Positions 1 to 6,510 of a DNA stretch of 7,648 nt are shown in pieces. The stretch's first letter is position 1. Every line of letters begins with the position of its first letter. The notes under the pieces are model-generated. The model was given only the letters and a program-made list of their open reading frames with translations, did no database searches and had not been told where the DNA came from. The translations under genes were made by a program, and so were the position numbers. Where the stretch lies: positions 1-7,648 of the forward strand of contig CAMEYZ010000105.1 in assembly GCA_945947715.1 (NCBI GenBank). The letters run 5' to 3'. The stretch comes from an uncultured Clostridia bacterium. GTDB lineage: Bacteria > Bacillota > Clostridia > Oscillospirales > Ruminococcaceae.

Positions 1-876
1 AGAATGGCAAGCCCCTGGGCGTTCCGCGATAATGATATCGTGGACAACCGCAACTATGCTAAGCTCCTTAAGGATACCATGGACTATGTGAACTGCGGAG
101 GGATAAATGTTATCCTCACTCCCGGCAGATTCAATGCAGCGTACTTTGAACATTCCTATCTTGCGGAAAAAACTGGTGCTATACTCGTTGAAAATACCGA
201 CCTTTTTGTGGAGAACAATATCCTCTACATGAAGGACTTTCAGGGCGGCAAGACAAGAGTCGGTGCTGTTTACCGCAGGATATCCGACGAATATCTCGAC
301 CCGCTTACATTCCTGCCGGAATCTCTTATCGGCGTTCCTCATATTATGGACGCTTATCGTGCGGGAAATACGGCTATCATCAATGCTCCCGGAAACGGTG
401 TGGCTGATGATAAGGGAATTTACTACTTCGTCCCCAAAATGATAAGATATTACCTCGGTGAGGAGCCTATCCTGAAAAATGCTCCAACCTATCTGCCGTT
501 CTATGAAGAGGATAGGAAGTATGTCCTTGACAATCTGCAGAAGCTGGTTATTAAGGACGTTTCCGAAGCGGGCGGCTATGGAGTGGTCTTCGGCAGAGAT
601 ATGTCCGCCGAGGAGCTGGAAAACTGGCGTAAGCTTATCACGAAGGAGTCCCGCAGATTTATTGCTCAGGAGGTAATCGACTTTATCGACTTAGCAGTGG
701 TGGACAACGATGAAACGGTCATGCGAAAGGCTGACCTGCGTGCGTTTGTCCTGTCGGGTGAAACAACAAGAGTCTGGGCAAGCGGTCTTACTCGTTTCTC
801 GAGAAATCCTGATTCGTTTGTCGTAAACTCATCTCAAGGAGGAGGCTTTAAGGATACATGGGTACTGTCGCATTAA
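1..876 (+). CDS. Circularly permuted ATP-grasp family protein (COG2308-type), 5' partial
   Basis: This is the C-terminal part of a circularly permuted ATP-grasp protein (DUF404/DUF407 type). The frame is open to the window edge, so the start lies upstream; about 290 residues are visible, whereas family members are usually longer than 450. Family signatures, counted from the Met at base 4, are the INAPGNGVADDKGIYYFVP segment (about 125-143), the nucleotide-loop-like IKDVSEAGGYG (183-193), the RKADLRAFVLSG strand, and the terminal VVNSSQGGGFKDTWVLS hallmark. ATP-grasp enzymes join a carboxylate to an amine through an acyl-phosphate; this subfamily is predicted to be a cytoplasmic amide or peptide ligase, but its substrate is not established. 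The stop overlaps the next gene by 19 bases, and a strong AAGGAGGAGG lies just before it, indicating coupled translation with the alpha-E gene. I am confident of the family and unsure of the reaction. Confidence 0.93.
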   Translation, partial: RMASPWAFRDNDIVDNRNYAKLLKDTMDYVNCGGINVILTPGRFNAAYFEHSYLAEKTGAILVENTDLFVENNILYMKDFQGGKTRVGAVYRRISDEYLDPLTFLPESLIGVPHIMDAYRAGNTAIINAPGNGVADDKGIYYFVPKMIRYYLGEEPILKNAPTYLPFYEEDRKYVLDNLQKLVIKDVSEAGGYGVVFGRDMSAEELENWRKLITKESRRFIAQEVIDFIDLAVVDNDETVMRKADLRAFVLSGETTRVWASGLTRFSRNPDSFVVNSSQGGGFKDTWVLSH

Positions 877-1574
877 GTAAAAGCTCCAACCTTTTCTGGC
901 TTGGACGCTACACTGAAAGAGTTTTTACAACTCTGAACACCTTTTTCAAGTATTATGATGTGATGATCGACGTCGATCGTCATTCCTACAAAAAATATCT
1001 GGATAACATTTGCGTTCCCGATATCTACAAGGACTGGGCGGATTTTCTGAACAGATATATGTTCGATTCGTCCGTTCCCGATTCTATCGTGTCGAATCTT
1101 GACAGAGCTCTGGGCAACGGTATCGTGCTCAGAGAGGAGATCAAAACCCCGTCTCTGTCCTACCTGCAGATGGCAATGGACAAGCTCAAAAAATGCGAAG
1201 GGACCACAAAGCTGCGCTATGACCTGCTCCCTGTAAGAGATCAGCTCTACGCGTTCTGGGGTAGCATCGACAACAATATGACCGATTATGAGGCAAAGAT
1301 TGTTATCTATATCGGCAAGGCTGTTGAGAGAGTTGACTTGTTTATGAGACTTTCTTATCCCTATGAGGAAATCGAAAAGGCTTTCTCATATCTGACCCGT
1401 TTCTTGGACGGCTTTATTGCCGACAATAATTCGGGACACATTAACCTGACTGCGTACAGCGGACTTAAGGATGTTCTTTCAAGAGGCTGTGCATGGACGG
1501 AATGTCGGAATGAAGCTCTCTACTGCATGGAGCATTTATTTGAGGTCGAACAGGTTGAAAAGGCTGTGGTTTGA
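858..1574 (+). CDS. Alpha-E domain protein (DUF403 / COG2307), short form
   Basis: This is a 238-residue, mostly helical protein. The N-terminal NLFWLGRYTERV (11-22) is the usual opening of alpha-E proteins, and a second related repeat, YIGKAVERVDLFMRL (151-165), matches the internal LGRxxERAD repeat of the family. LREEIKT (91-97) corresponds to the conserved NARxVREQIS region. Alpha-E proteins are nearly always encoded beside a circularly permuted ATP-grasp and a transglutaminase, and are thought to assist the amide-forming or processing step; no activity is proven. The ATG at 858 sits a few bases after AAGGAGGAGG (about 836-845). The protein is shorter than the roughly 300 residues usual for the family: the region after the second repeat is compressed to about 70 residues. 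It ends normally just inside the next gene, so I read it as a short variant rather than a broken gene. Confidence 0.9.
   Translation: MGTVALSKSSNLFWLGRYTERVFTTLNTFFKYYDVMIDVDRHSYKKYLDNICVPDIYKDWADFLNRYMFDSSVPDSIVSNLDRALGNGIVLREEIKTPSLSYLQMAMDKLKKCEGTTKLRYDLLPVRDQLYAFWGSIDNNMTDYEAKIVIYIGKAVERVDLFMRLSYPYEEIEKAFSYLTRFLDGFIADNNSGHINLTAYSGLKDVLSRGCAWTECRNEALYCMEHLFEVEQVEKAVV
1542..1546 (+). promoter_or_regulatory. Ribosome binding site supporting a TTG start at 1555
   Basis: GAGGT lies 8 bases before TTG 1555 inside the end of the alpha-E gene. It is the only reasonable Shine-Dalgarno match close to the point where similarity to transglutaminase N-terminal domains begins, so it decides between TTG 1555 and the upstream in-frame ATGs at 1471 and 1510. 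Confidence 0.5.
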
Positions 1575-2334
1575 GTATAAAACTGCTTTGAGATTCGGCG
1601 ATGAAGTGACCTCGCACTGCTTTTCACTCAGATGTCTGCCTGTTTCGGACAACAGGCAGCTCATCTGTGAACCGCAGTGCATTATTTCTCCGGACGGACG
1701 GGGAGTGTGGTTCAGCCGTGACAGCTTCGGAAATTCGGTGCTGTGCGGCAGGATTTCCGAGGGCCATGACAGCTTCTCCTTTAACGTTAAAGGAACTGCT
1801 CAGGTCAAACGGGATTATAGGATACCCGGCGGGGCGGCTGCTATTTACGGCTATGAGTCGCCTATGACCCGCATCGGAGATAAGCTTACGGGTTTTTATG
1901 GTGAGCTCGCTCCTATACTGAGCGGAGACCCGCTTCAGCGTGCACTGATCATCTCAGACAGATTATACGGCTACATGAAATATGAAAAGGGCGTGACAAC
2001 AGTAAGGACTGACGCCGAAACAGCTTTTGAGCTGGGCGCGGGAGTTTGTCAGGACTATTCTCATATTTTCCTCGCCCTTTGCAGGCTTGACGGCATAAGA
2101 TGCAGATATGTTTCAGGGCTTGCATATCAGAACGGGGAAACTCATGCATGGACAGAGATAAACGACGGAAGCTCATGGGTCGGCATAGATCCTACAAACA
2201 ACTGCATATGCGGTGAAAAATATATCAAGCTCTGCCACGGAAGAGATTATTCCGACTGTCCCATTGAACGGGGACTATATATCGGCAGCAGCTTCTGTAC
2301 TCAGGAGATTTACTCCAGCGTTGAGGAAATTTGA
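1555..2334 (+). CDS. Transglutaminase-like cysteine peptidase (COG1305-type)
   Basis: This is a 259-residue protein with a bacterial transglutaminase N-terminal beta domain (FEYKTALRF...SLRCLPVSDNRQ, about residues 6-35) followed by a transglutaminase/papain-like core. The catalytic triad is visible: Cys165 in AGVCQDYSH, His197 in GETHAWTE and Asp212 in GIDPTNN. In this gene neighbourhood the fold is expected to act as a peptidase or amide hydrolase rather than a crosslinker. There is no signal peptide or membrane segment, so it is probably cytoplasmic. I place the start at TTG 1555 because the protein then begins MKRLWFEYKTALRF, as relatives do, and a GAGGT lies 8 bases upstream. Longer starts (ATG 1471 or 1510) would add residues without family resemblance and a deep overlap. 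The gene overlaps alpha-E by 20 bases and closes the operon. The family is clear; the start is less certain. Confidence 0.9.
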   Translation: MKRLWFEYKTALRFGDEVTSHCFSLRCLPVSDNRQLICEPQCIISPDGRGVWFSRDSFGNSVLCGRISEGHDSFSFNVKGTAQVKRDYRIPGGAAAIYGYESPMTRIGDKLTGFYGELAPILSGDPLQRALIISDRLYGYMKYEKGVTTVRTDAETAFELGAGVCQDYSHIFLALCRLDGIRCRYVSGLAYQNGETHAWTEINDGSSWVGIDPTNNCICGEKYIKLCHGRDYSDCPIERGLYIGSSFCTQEIYSSVEEI

Positions 2335-2411
2335 CATATTGACTTATATTCAGGGATATGTTCAGGGAGTGCATCTTGCACACATAGTATAAGTTGAAAG
2401 GAATGATAATA
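2335..2411 (+). promoter_or_regulatory. Spacer with short direct and inverted repeats before the deacylase pair
   Basis: This 77-base gap contains TTCAGGGA twice (2349-2356 and 2361-2368, a 12-base period) and then an inverted repeat GTGCA-TCT-TGCAC (2369-2381). TTGACA (2331-2336) and TTGACT (2339-2344) occur, but neither has a convincing -10 box at proper spacing, and no T-run follows the hairpin, so I call neither a promoter nor a terminator with confidence. The repeats may be an operator for the 2412-4275 genes. Confidence 0.3.
2397..2402 (+). promoter_or_regulatory. Ribosome binding site supporting a TTG start at 2412
   Basis: AAAGGA ends 9 bases before TTG 2412, which is correct spacing. 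It abuts the in-frame ATG at 2403 and lies downstream of TTG 2394, so it cannot serve either of those starts well. Confidence 0.55.
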
Positions 2412-3356
2412 TTGGTAAAGACTATTGCCCAGGCGGGTCTTGCCGTGAATGAAAAGCTGGTCATACGGAGAAACCGCATAACCAACCCGAATATCAGCTC
2501 GTCGGGGAGCAAAAGGGCGTGTATCGTAACAGGTACCCACGGCGACGAGCTTGAAGGACAGTTTGTCTGCGCAAAGCTGGCAGACTATTTGCATGAAAAT
2601 TCTTCCGCACTCAGCGGAATTGTGGATATATATCCCGCGCTGAATCCCTTGGGGATTGATTCCATTACAAGGGGTATCCCCATGTTTGACCTGGATATGA
2701 ACAGGATATTCCCCGGCACCTCCGAGGGAACAATGGCGGAATGTATCGCAGCGGATATCATTTCGGACATCAAGGGCGCAGATATCTGCATCGACATTCA
2801 TTCCAGCAATATCTATCTTAAGGAGATACCTCAGGTCAGAATTAACGAGATATCTGCCGATTATCTTGTTCCATACGCAAAAATGCTGAATGTGGATTAT
2901 ATCTGGATTCATTCCTCGGCGACGGTTCTGGAATCCACCCTTGCATACAGTCTCAATGATATCGGGACGAAAACTCTTGTAGTCGAAATGGGTGTGGGCA
3001 TGCGCATCACCAAGGAATACTGCGATCAGCTTATTATCGGCATACTGAATCTTCTGAAAAACATCGGCATCTGGAATGGTCCCGTCGGACCTGTCAGAGA
3101 GCCTATCCTTTCCTTCGACCATGACGTGGAGTTTGTCAATTCCTCGGCAGCAGGTATTTTTGTGCCCTGTGTCGATCACTGGGTCGATATTGAAAAGGGC
3201 GCTCATATCGGCGATGTCCTTGACCCGGCGACTGGCAGGGTGGAGGAGTACGTCACCGCTCCCTGTGCAGGAAGGATATTCACCCTCAGAGAGTTCCCCA
3301 TAGTTTATGGCGGCTCGCTGATAGCGAGAATACTGGGAGGTGAGAGAAATGCGTAA
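2412..3356 (+). CDS. AstE/AspA-type zinc deacylase (M14-like succinylglutamate desuccinylase/aspartoacylase family)
   Basis: This is a 314-residue zinc hydrolase that is expected to cleave an N-acyl or amide bond of an amino-acid-like substrate in the cytoplasm. All key residues are visible: first zinc ligands His43 and Glu46 in GTHGDELEG, substrate-binding DMNRIFPG (95-102), third zinc ligand His130 in DIHSSN, and catalytic Glu192 in LVVEMG. After about residue 240 comes a beta-barrel domain with lipoyl-like strands (AAGIFVPCVDHWVDIEKGAHIGDVL...), normal for this subfamily. TTG 2412 is chosen as start because AAAGGA lies 9 bases before it; ATG 2403 and TTG 2394 remain possible and would add 3 or 6 residues. 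The gene overlaps the next one by 8 bases, and that gene encodes a paralogue lacking the active site, so the two products probably work together. The acyl group removed cannot be read from sequence. Confidence 0.9.
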   Translation: MVKTIAQAGLAVNEKLVIRRNRITNPNISSSGSKRACIVTGTHGDELEGQFVCAKLADYLHENSSALSGIVDIYPALNPLGIDSITRGIPMFDLDMNRIFPGTSEGTMAECIAADIISDIKGADICIDIHSSNIYLKEIPQVRINEISADYLVPYAKMLNVDYIWIHSSATVLESTLAYSLNDIGTKTLVVEMGVGMRITKEYCDQLIIGILNLLKNIGIWNGPVGPVREPILSFDHDVEFVNSSAAGIFVPCVDHWVDIEKGAHIGDVLDPATGRVEEYVTAPCAGRIFTLREFPIVYGGSLIARILGGERNA

Positions 3357-4275
3357 ATGTACCTTGTATTCGATAAAATCCCCCTACAGAGAGGACCTTG
3401 ACGTTCTCGGCTACAGGTTCGGCAACGGGGAAAAATCAATGTGCATCGTAGGCGCCCTGCGCGGAAATGAGATACAGCAGATGTTCGTCTGCTCGCAGAT
3501 AATAAAGAAGCTCCGTCGTCTGGAGGCGGACGGTAAAATCGCCGCAGACCATGAAATAATGGTCATCCCCTGCGTAAACTATTACAGCATGAACATCGGC
3601 AAGAGATTCTGGACAATGGACAACACCGATATCAACAGAATGTTCCCCGGCTACAATCTGGGTGAGACCACTCAGCGCATTGCTGACGGACTTTTTGAGC
3701 AGATACAGGGCTATAAATTCGGCATACAGTTTGCAAGCTTTTATCAGCAGGGAGATTTTCTGTCCCATGTGAAGCTGATGCACACAGGCTTTACCAACCC
3801 TGAAAAAATGAAGGACTTCGGGCTGCCCTATGCGTTTATCCGCGACCCGCGCCCCTATGATACCACTACTCTGAATTATAACTGGCAGATATGGGAGACC
3901 AATGCCTTTTCGTATTTCCTTAATTCCACCGACGATATCGACGAAAGGTCCGCCGAGGACGCTGTTGATAATGTTATCAGGTTCATGGTTCGTCAGGGCA
4001 TCATCAAGGGCCGTGAAACGGGAGGATATCTGACCGAGCTCATTAACGAGAGGGAGGTAATTCAGATACACTCCAACGCGGCAGGCATCTACCGTCCAAA
4101 GGTAAATGCAGGGGAGCGCTTCTCAAAGGGAGACATACTCTGCGAGATTCTGGACCCCATGGAGGGCGAGATCATCTCACAGGTCAAGGCGCCCTGCGAC
4201 GGAATAGTATTCTTCCGATACAGTCGTCCTTTAGAGTTTGAAAACAGCGTGCTTTTCAAGCTGATACCGAGATAA
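3349..4275 (+). CDS. AstE/AspA-family paralogue lacking the zinc site (probable pseudoenzyme partner)
   Basis: This is a 308-residue protein collinear with the product of 2412-3356. It keeps the fold landmarks: GALRGNEIQQ (35-44), DNTDINRMFPG (91-101) and a C-terminal barrel (AAGIYRP...GDILCEILDP...APCDGIVFF). The catalytic residues are changed. The first zinc His is Arg38, though Glu41 is kept. The DIHSS segment reads QFASF, giving Ala129 in place of the third zinc ligand. The catalytic Glu aligns with Phe190. It therefore should not bind zinc as relatives do. I recall closely similar proteins in other Clostridia with the same ALRGNE and GIQFASF segments, which suggests a conserved subfamily rather than recent decay; this memory is unchecked. 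A regulatory or heterodimer role with the upstream enzyme is inferred from the overlap. ATG 3349 follows GGGAGG by 8 bases; GTG 3340 lies within that site. Confidence 0.88.
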   Translation: MRKCTLYSIKSPYREDLDVLGYRFGNGEKSMCIVGALRGNEIQQMFVCSQIIKKLRRLEADGKIAADHEIMVIPCVNYYSMNIGKRFWTMDNTDINRMFPGYNLGETTQRIADGLFEQIQGYKFGIQFASFYQQGDFLSHVKLMHTGFTNPEKMKDFGLPYAFIRDPRPYDTTTLNYNWQIWETNAFSYFLNSTDDIDERSAEDAVDNVIRFMVRQGIIKGRETGGYLTELINEREVIQIHSNAAGIYRPKVNAGERFSKGDILCEILDPMEGEIISQVKAPCDGIVFFRYSRPLEFENSVLFKLIPR

Positions 4276-4315
4276 ATTATTGTTACTCCTTCTTTAATTC
4301 TTTCATTATGATACA

Positions 4316-4358
4316 GCAAAACAGCCGACCTATGACGATCGGCTGCTTTGCAGTTTTA
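4316..4358 (+). terminator. Rho-independent terminator after the deacylase pair, possibly bidirectional
   Basis: GCAAAACAGCCGA (4316-4328) pairs with TCGGCTGCTTTGC (4339-4351) with one A-C mismatch around a 10-base loop, followed by AGTTTTAAA. The A-rich outer left arm gives a T-rich tract on the opposite strand, so the same hairpin could also end the EamA transcript, whose stop is at 4365. It lies between the two converging genes, as expected. Confidence 0.8.
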
Positions 4359-4364
4359 AACGGT

Positions 4365-5237
4365 TCATATGCTGAGCACCATTGCAGCAAATACGAGGAT
4401 TATCCCCACAGCTGCCGAGGGGGTTGGTATCTCGTTGTAGAGCAGTATCCCCAGCACAGTGGCTGACACAGGCTCCACAGAGGCTATGACAGCTGCTTTT
4501 CCGTTTTCCGTTCCCTTAAGTCCCAGATTGTACAGGAAGTAGGGAGCTATGGAGGAAACAACTGTGAAAATCAGCGTGAAGCCTATCATTGATGGCGAGG
4601 AGGACAGCATTGCTCCGATTGCGTTCATATCCGCAAAAAAGGCGGAGAAAATGGCGGCGGACAGAAAGGAATATCCGATACATACAAAGGAGGAATATCC
4701 TCGGTTTATGGCAAAACGCGTGAAGATGCTGTACAGCGCATAGCCTATGGCGGACATTATCCCGTAGGCGATGCCAAGTCCCGAAACAGGCGTGCCTGAG
4801 CCAATTATCCCCGTGACCAGCACCAATCCGCCGATAGAAAGTACAATGGCTATTATCTTTTTCGCGGTTATCTTCTCCTTGAAGATAAGTGCCGAAAGGA
4901 TAGTCACAAATATGGGCGAGGTGTAGAGCAGTATCGCTGCTGCGGAAAGGGACATCATGTTAATTGCAGTGAAGTAGCAGTAATTGAAAAAGACAATGCT
5001 GACAAGGCCTGTGCCAATGAATATCCAGATATCCTTCAGCTTTATTTTCAGGCTTTTTCTGTCGGTGGCAAGGCAGAACAGCAGCGCCGCCGAAGCTGTG
5101 AACAAAGAACGCAGGAAAACCACGCTCATAGATTCAACGCCGAATTCATTGAATCGGCGGACAAATATTCCCATAAGTCCCCATAGGATACCTGCAATGG
5201 CTATCCACAGGGGAGATAGATCGATTTTTTTATTCAT
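4365..5237 (-). CDS. EamA/DMT-family transporter (10 TM)
   Basis: This is a 290-residue integral membrane protein with two tandem EamA domains of about five helices each. It begins MNKKIDLSPLWIAIAGILWG and has the typical helix-4/5 region AAILLYTSPIFVTILSALIF followed by KEKIT. The matching repeat in the second half is KAAVIASVEPVSATVLGILL followed by YNEIPT. Members of this drug/metabolite transporter superfamily usually export amino acids, nucleobases or other metabolites; the substrate cannot be told. I start it at the ATG whose complement is 5235-5237 because GGAGA lies 6 bases upstream on the minus strand (5244-5248). The longer open frame to 5399 runs into pucR coding sequence and adds non-family residues. 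It is divergent from pucR with 30 bases between starts, suggesting control by that regulator. The gene is complete. Confidence 0.92.
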   Translation of the reverse strand: MNKKIDLSPLWIAIAGILWGLMGIFVRRFNEFGVESMSVVFLRSLFTASAALLFCLATDRKSLKIKLKDIWIFIGTGLVSIVFFNYCYFTAINMMSLSAAAILLYTSPIFVTILSALIFKEKITAKKIIAIVLSIGGLVLVTGIIGSGTPVSGLGIAYGIMSAIGYALYSIFTRFAINRGYSSFVCIGYSFLSAAIFSAFFADMNAIGAMLSSSPSMIGFTLIFTVVSSIAPYFLYNLGLKGTENGKAAVIASVEPVSATVLGILLYNEIPTPSAAVGIILVFAAMVLSI

Positions 5238-5267
5238 GTGATTTCTCCGTGTAAAGAGGTGATGTTT
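5238..5267. promoter_or_regulatory. 30-base divergent spacer carrying both ribosome binding sites
   Basis: The spacer holds GGAGA for the EamA gene (minus strand, 5244-5248) and AGAGGTG for pucR (5255-5261) and little else. There is no room for a promoter, so each gene's promoter must lie within the 5' coding part of the other. I did not find a clear -35/-10 pair on either side. Confidence 0.6.
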
Positions 5268-6470
5268 ATGAAATGTAGTGAGCTTTCGGCGCTCAGATCC
5301 TTTAAAAATATAGAGCTTATAGCAGGAGCTAAGGGGCTTGACCACACAATTACCTGGGTGTATATTAATCAGGCTCCCGATGTGGGTCAGTGGATACACG
5401 GCGGTGAGCTGGTATTCATAACAGGCATGGAGGGCTGCACTGCGGACGGACTGGAAAACACGCTCCGTCAGTGTGCGGAAAATGCTGCTTCGGGAGTGGT
5501 GGTGCTCTGCAATCCTGACTATATATCCGATATCCCCGACAATGTGAAGCGCCTTGCTGACTTAGAAGGGCTTCCGCTGTACAAAATGCCCTGGGAGCTT
5601 AAGATTGTGGACGTCACAAAGGAGATAGCCGATACGATAATACTCAATCAGCTGAGGGAAAAGAACGCAGAGGGATTCTTCCATGAGCTGCTTTTTTCGT
5701 CCCGGCTGTCCGAGCAGTCTGTGAAGCGGCTGGGCATAAGCTGCGGCGCAGACGTTAACAGTCCCGCTGCCATACTGCTGCTCAGGACCGCAAATATCGG
5801 CGATTATGCAGAATTTGACGCTGTAAGAGAGCATCTGTGCAGAGAGCTTTCGGAGTATATGTATTCAAAGGGATATGTATGCGTATCCTGCGTGTGCATG
5901 GACGAGATAATCTTTTACATAAACTGCGGAAAGAATTTCTCTGACAGAGAGGAAGGGATAATTTCTGATTATCTGAGGATGTTCACTGCACGGCACAAAA
6001 GCGCGGTGATACGCTGCGGTATCGGACAAACCTATCACGATATGCGAAGTATGCGGCGAAGCTATCATGAAGCAGAGCGTGCAGCACAATCTGCGGAGCG
6101 GTCCGAGGAAGGTATCTCAATAGTAAATTTCTCACGGTTGGGATTTATCCGGCTGCTTTCCGAAAATACGAGCATATCAGAGATATCCGCCTACTGCTTT
6201 GATGTGCTTGGAGAGCTGATAGTCAATGACCGGACGCACAATACCGAATATGTCAAAACTTTGGAAGCCTATCTGCGATGCGGCTGCAGCATGGTAAAAG
6301 CGGCGGACGAGCTGTATATCCACCGCAACACCATGGTATATCGCATTGAAAAGATACGCACGCTGCTTGGCATTGACTTTAACGATATGGAAGCAAAGTG
6401 CGAGTGTATGAACGCTCTCAAGCTGATGAAAAATTACGAGACGGATTTTTCCGGGTTTATCAAGAGCTGA
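5268..6470 (+). CDS. PucR-family transcriptional regulator
   Basis: This is a 400-residue regulator with three parts. Residues 1-125 form a PucR-type N-terminal ligand-sensing domain (SELSALRSFKNIELIAG, GGELVFITG). The middle (about 160-280) is a CdaR/GGDEF-like domain including GIGQTYHDMRSMRRSYHEAE. The C-terminal HTH (PF13556-type, about 333-370) has the usual CSMVKAADELYIHRNTMVYR core followed by IEKIRTLLGIDF. Family members control purine, amino acid, hydantoin and similar nitrogen-compound use, often of adjacent genes. ATG 5268 is preferred because AGAGGTG ends 6 bases upstream; ATG 5262 overlaps that site. It is divergent from the EamA transporter and convergent with creatininase, so both are candidate targets. 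The three AAAATGCAA motifs near 7288-7401 are possible but untested binding sites. The effector is unknown; a creatinine-derived compound is a guess from context. Confidence 0.93.
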   Translation: MKCSELSALRSFKNIELIAGAKGLDHTITWVYINQAPDVGQWIHGGELVFITGMEGCTADGLENTLRQCAENAASGVVVLCNPDYISDIPDNVKRLADLEGLPLYKMPWELKIVDVTKEIADTIILNQLREKNAEGFFHELLFSSRLSEQSVKRLGISCGADVNSPAAILLLRTANIGDYAEFDAVREHLCRELSEYMYSKGYVCVSCVCMDEIIFYINCGKNFSDREEGIISDYLRMFTARHKSAVIRCGIGQTYHDMRSMRRSYHEAERAAQSAERSEEGISIVNFSRLGFIRLLSENTSISEISAYCFDVLGELIVNDRTHNTEYVKTLEAYLRCGCSMVKAADELYIHRNTMVYRIEKIRTLLGIDFNDMEAKCECMNALKLMKNYETDFSGFIKS

Positions 6471-6472
6471 TA

Positions 6473-6510
6473 ACGTGCAGGACGATGTATTGTCCTGCAT
6501 GTTTTTTATT
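6473..6510 (+). terminator. Rho-independent terminator of pucR, overlapping the creatininase stop
   Basis: ACGTGCAGGAC (6473-6483) pairs with GTCCTGCATGT (6492-6502), one G-U wobble and an 8-base loop, followed by TTTTTTATT. It starts two bases after the pucR stop. The T-tract covers the end of the converging creatininase gene (stop codon complement 6506-6508). On the minus strand the hairpin lacks a good T-run, so it mainly serves pucR. Confidence 0.87.

Noticed and set aside
1471..1554. Longer N-terminus of the transglutaminase gene (ATG 1471 or 1510)
   Set aside because: The added residues do not resemble the family, would overlap alpha-E by up to 104 bases, and TTG 1555 has a better placed ribosome binding site.
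2369..2381. GTGCA-TCT-TGCAC as a terminator of the transglutaminase operon
   Set aside because: The stem is only 5 bp with a 3-base loop and no T-tract follows.
2388..2393. TATAAG as a -10 box for the deacylase pair
   Set aside because: No -35 element at 16-18 bases, and the start site would fall on the ribosome binding site.
2310..3206. 298-residue open frame on the minus strand
   Set aside because: It lies wholly antisense to the deacylase gene with intact active-site motifs, and its translation is rich in Cys and His with no recognisable domain.
3436..4071. 211-residue open frame on the minus strand
   Set aside because: Antisense to the second deacylase paralogue, no family resemblance and no ribosome binding site of note.
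5238..5399. N-terminal extension of the EamA protein
   Set aside because: It would run into the pucR coding region; the extension is not membrane-like and the ATG at 5237 has its own GGAGA.
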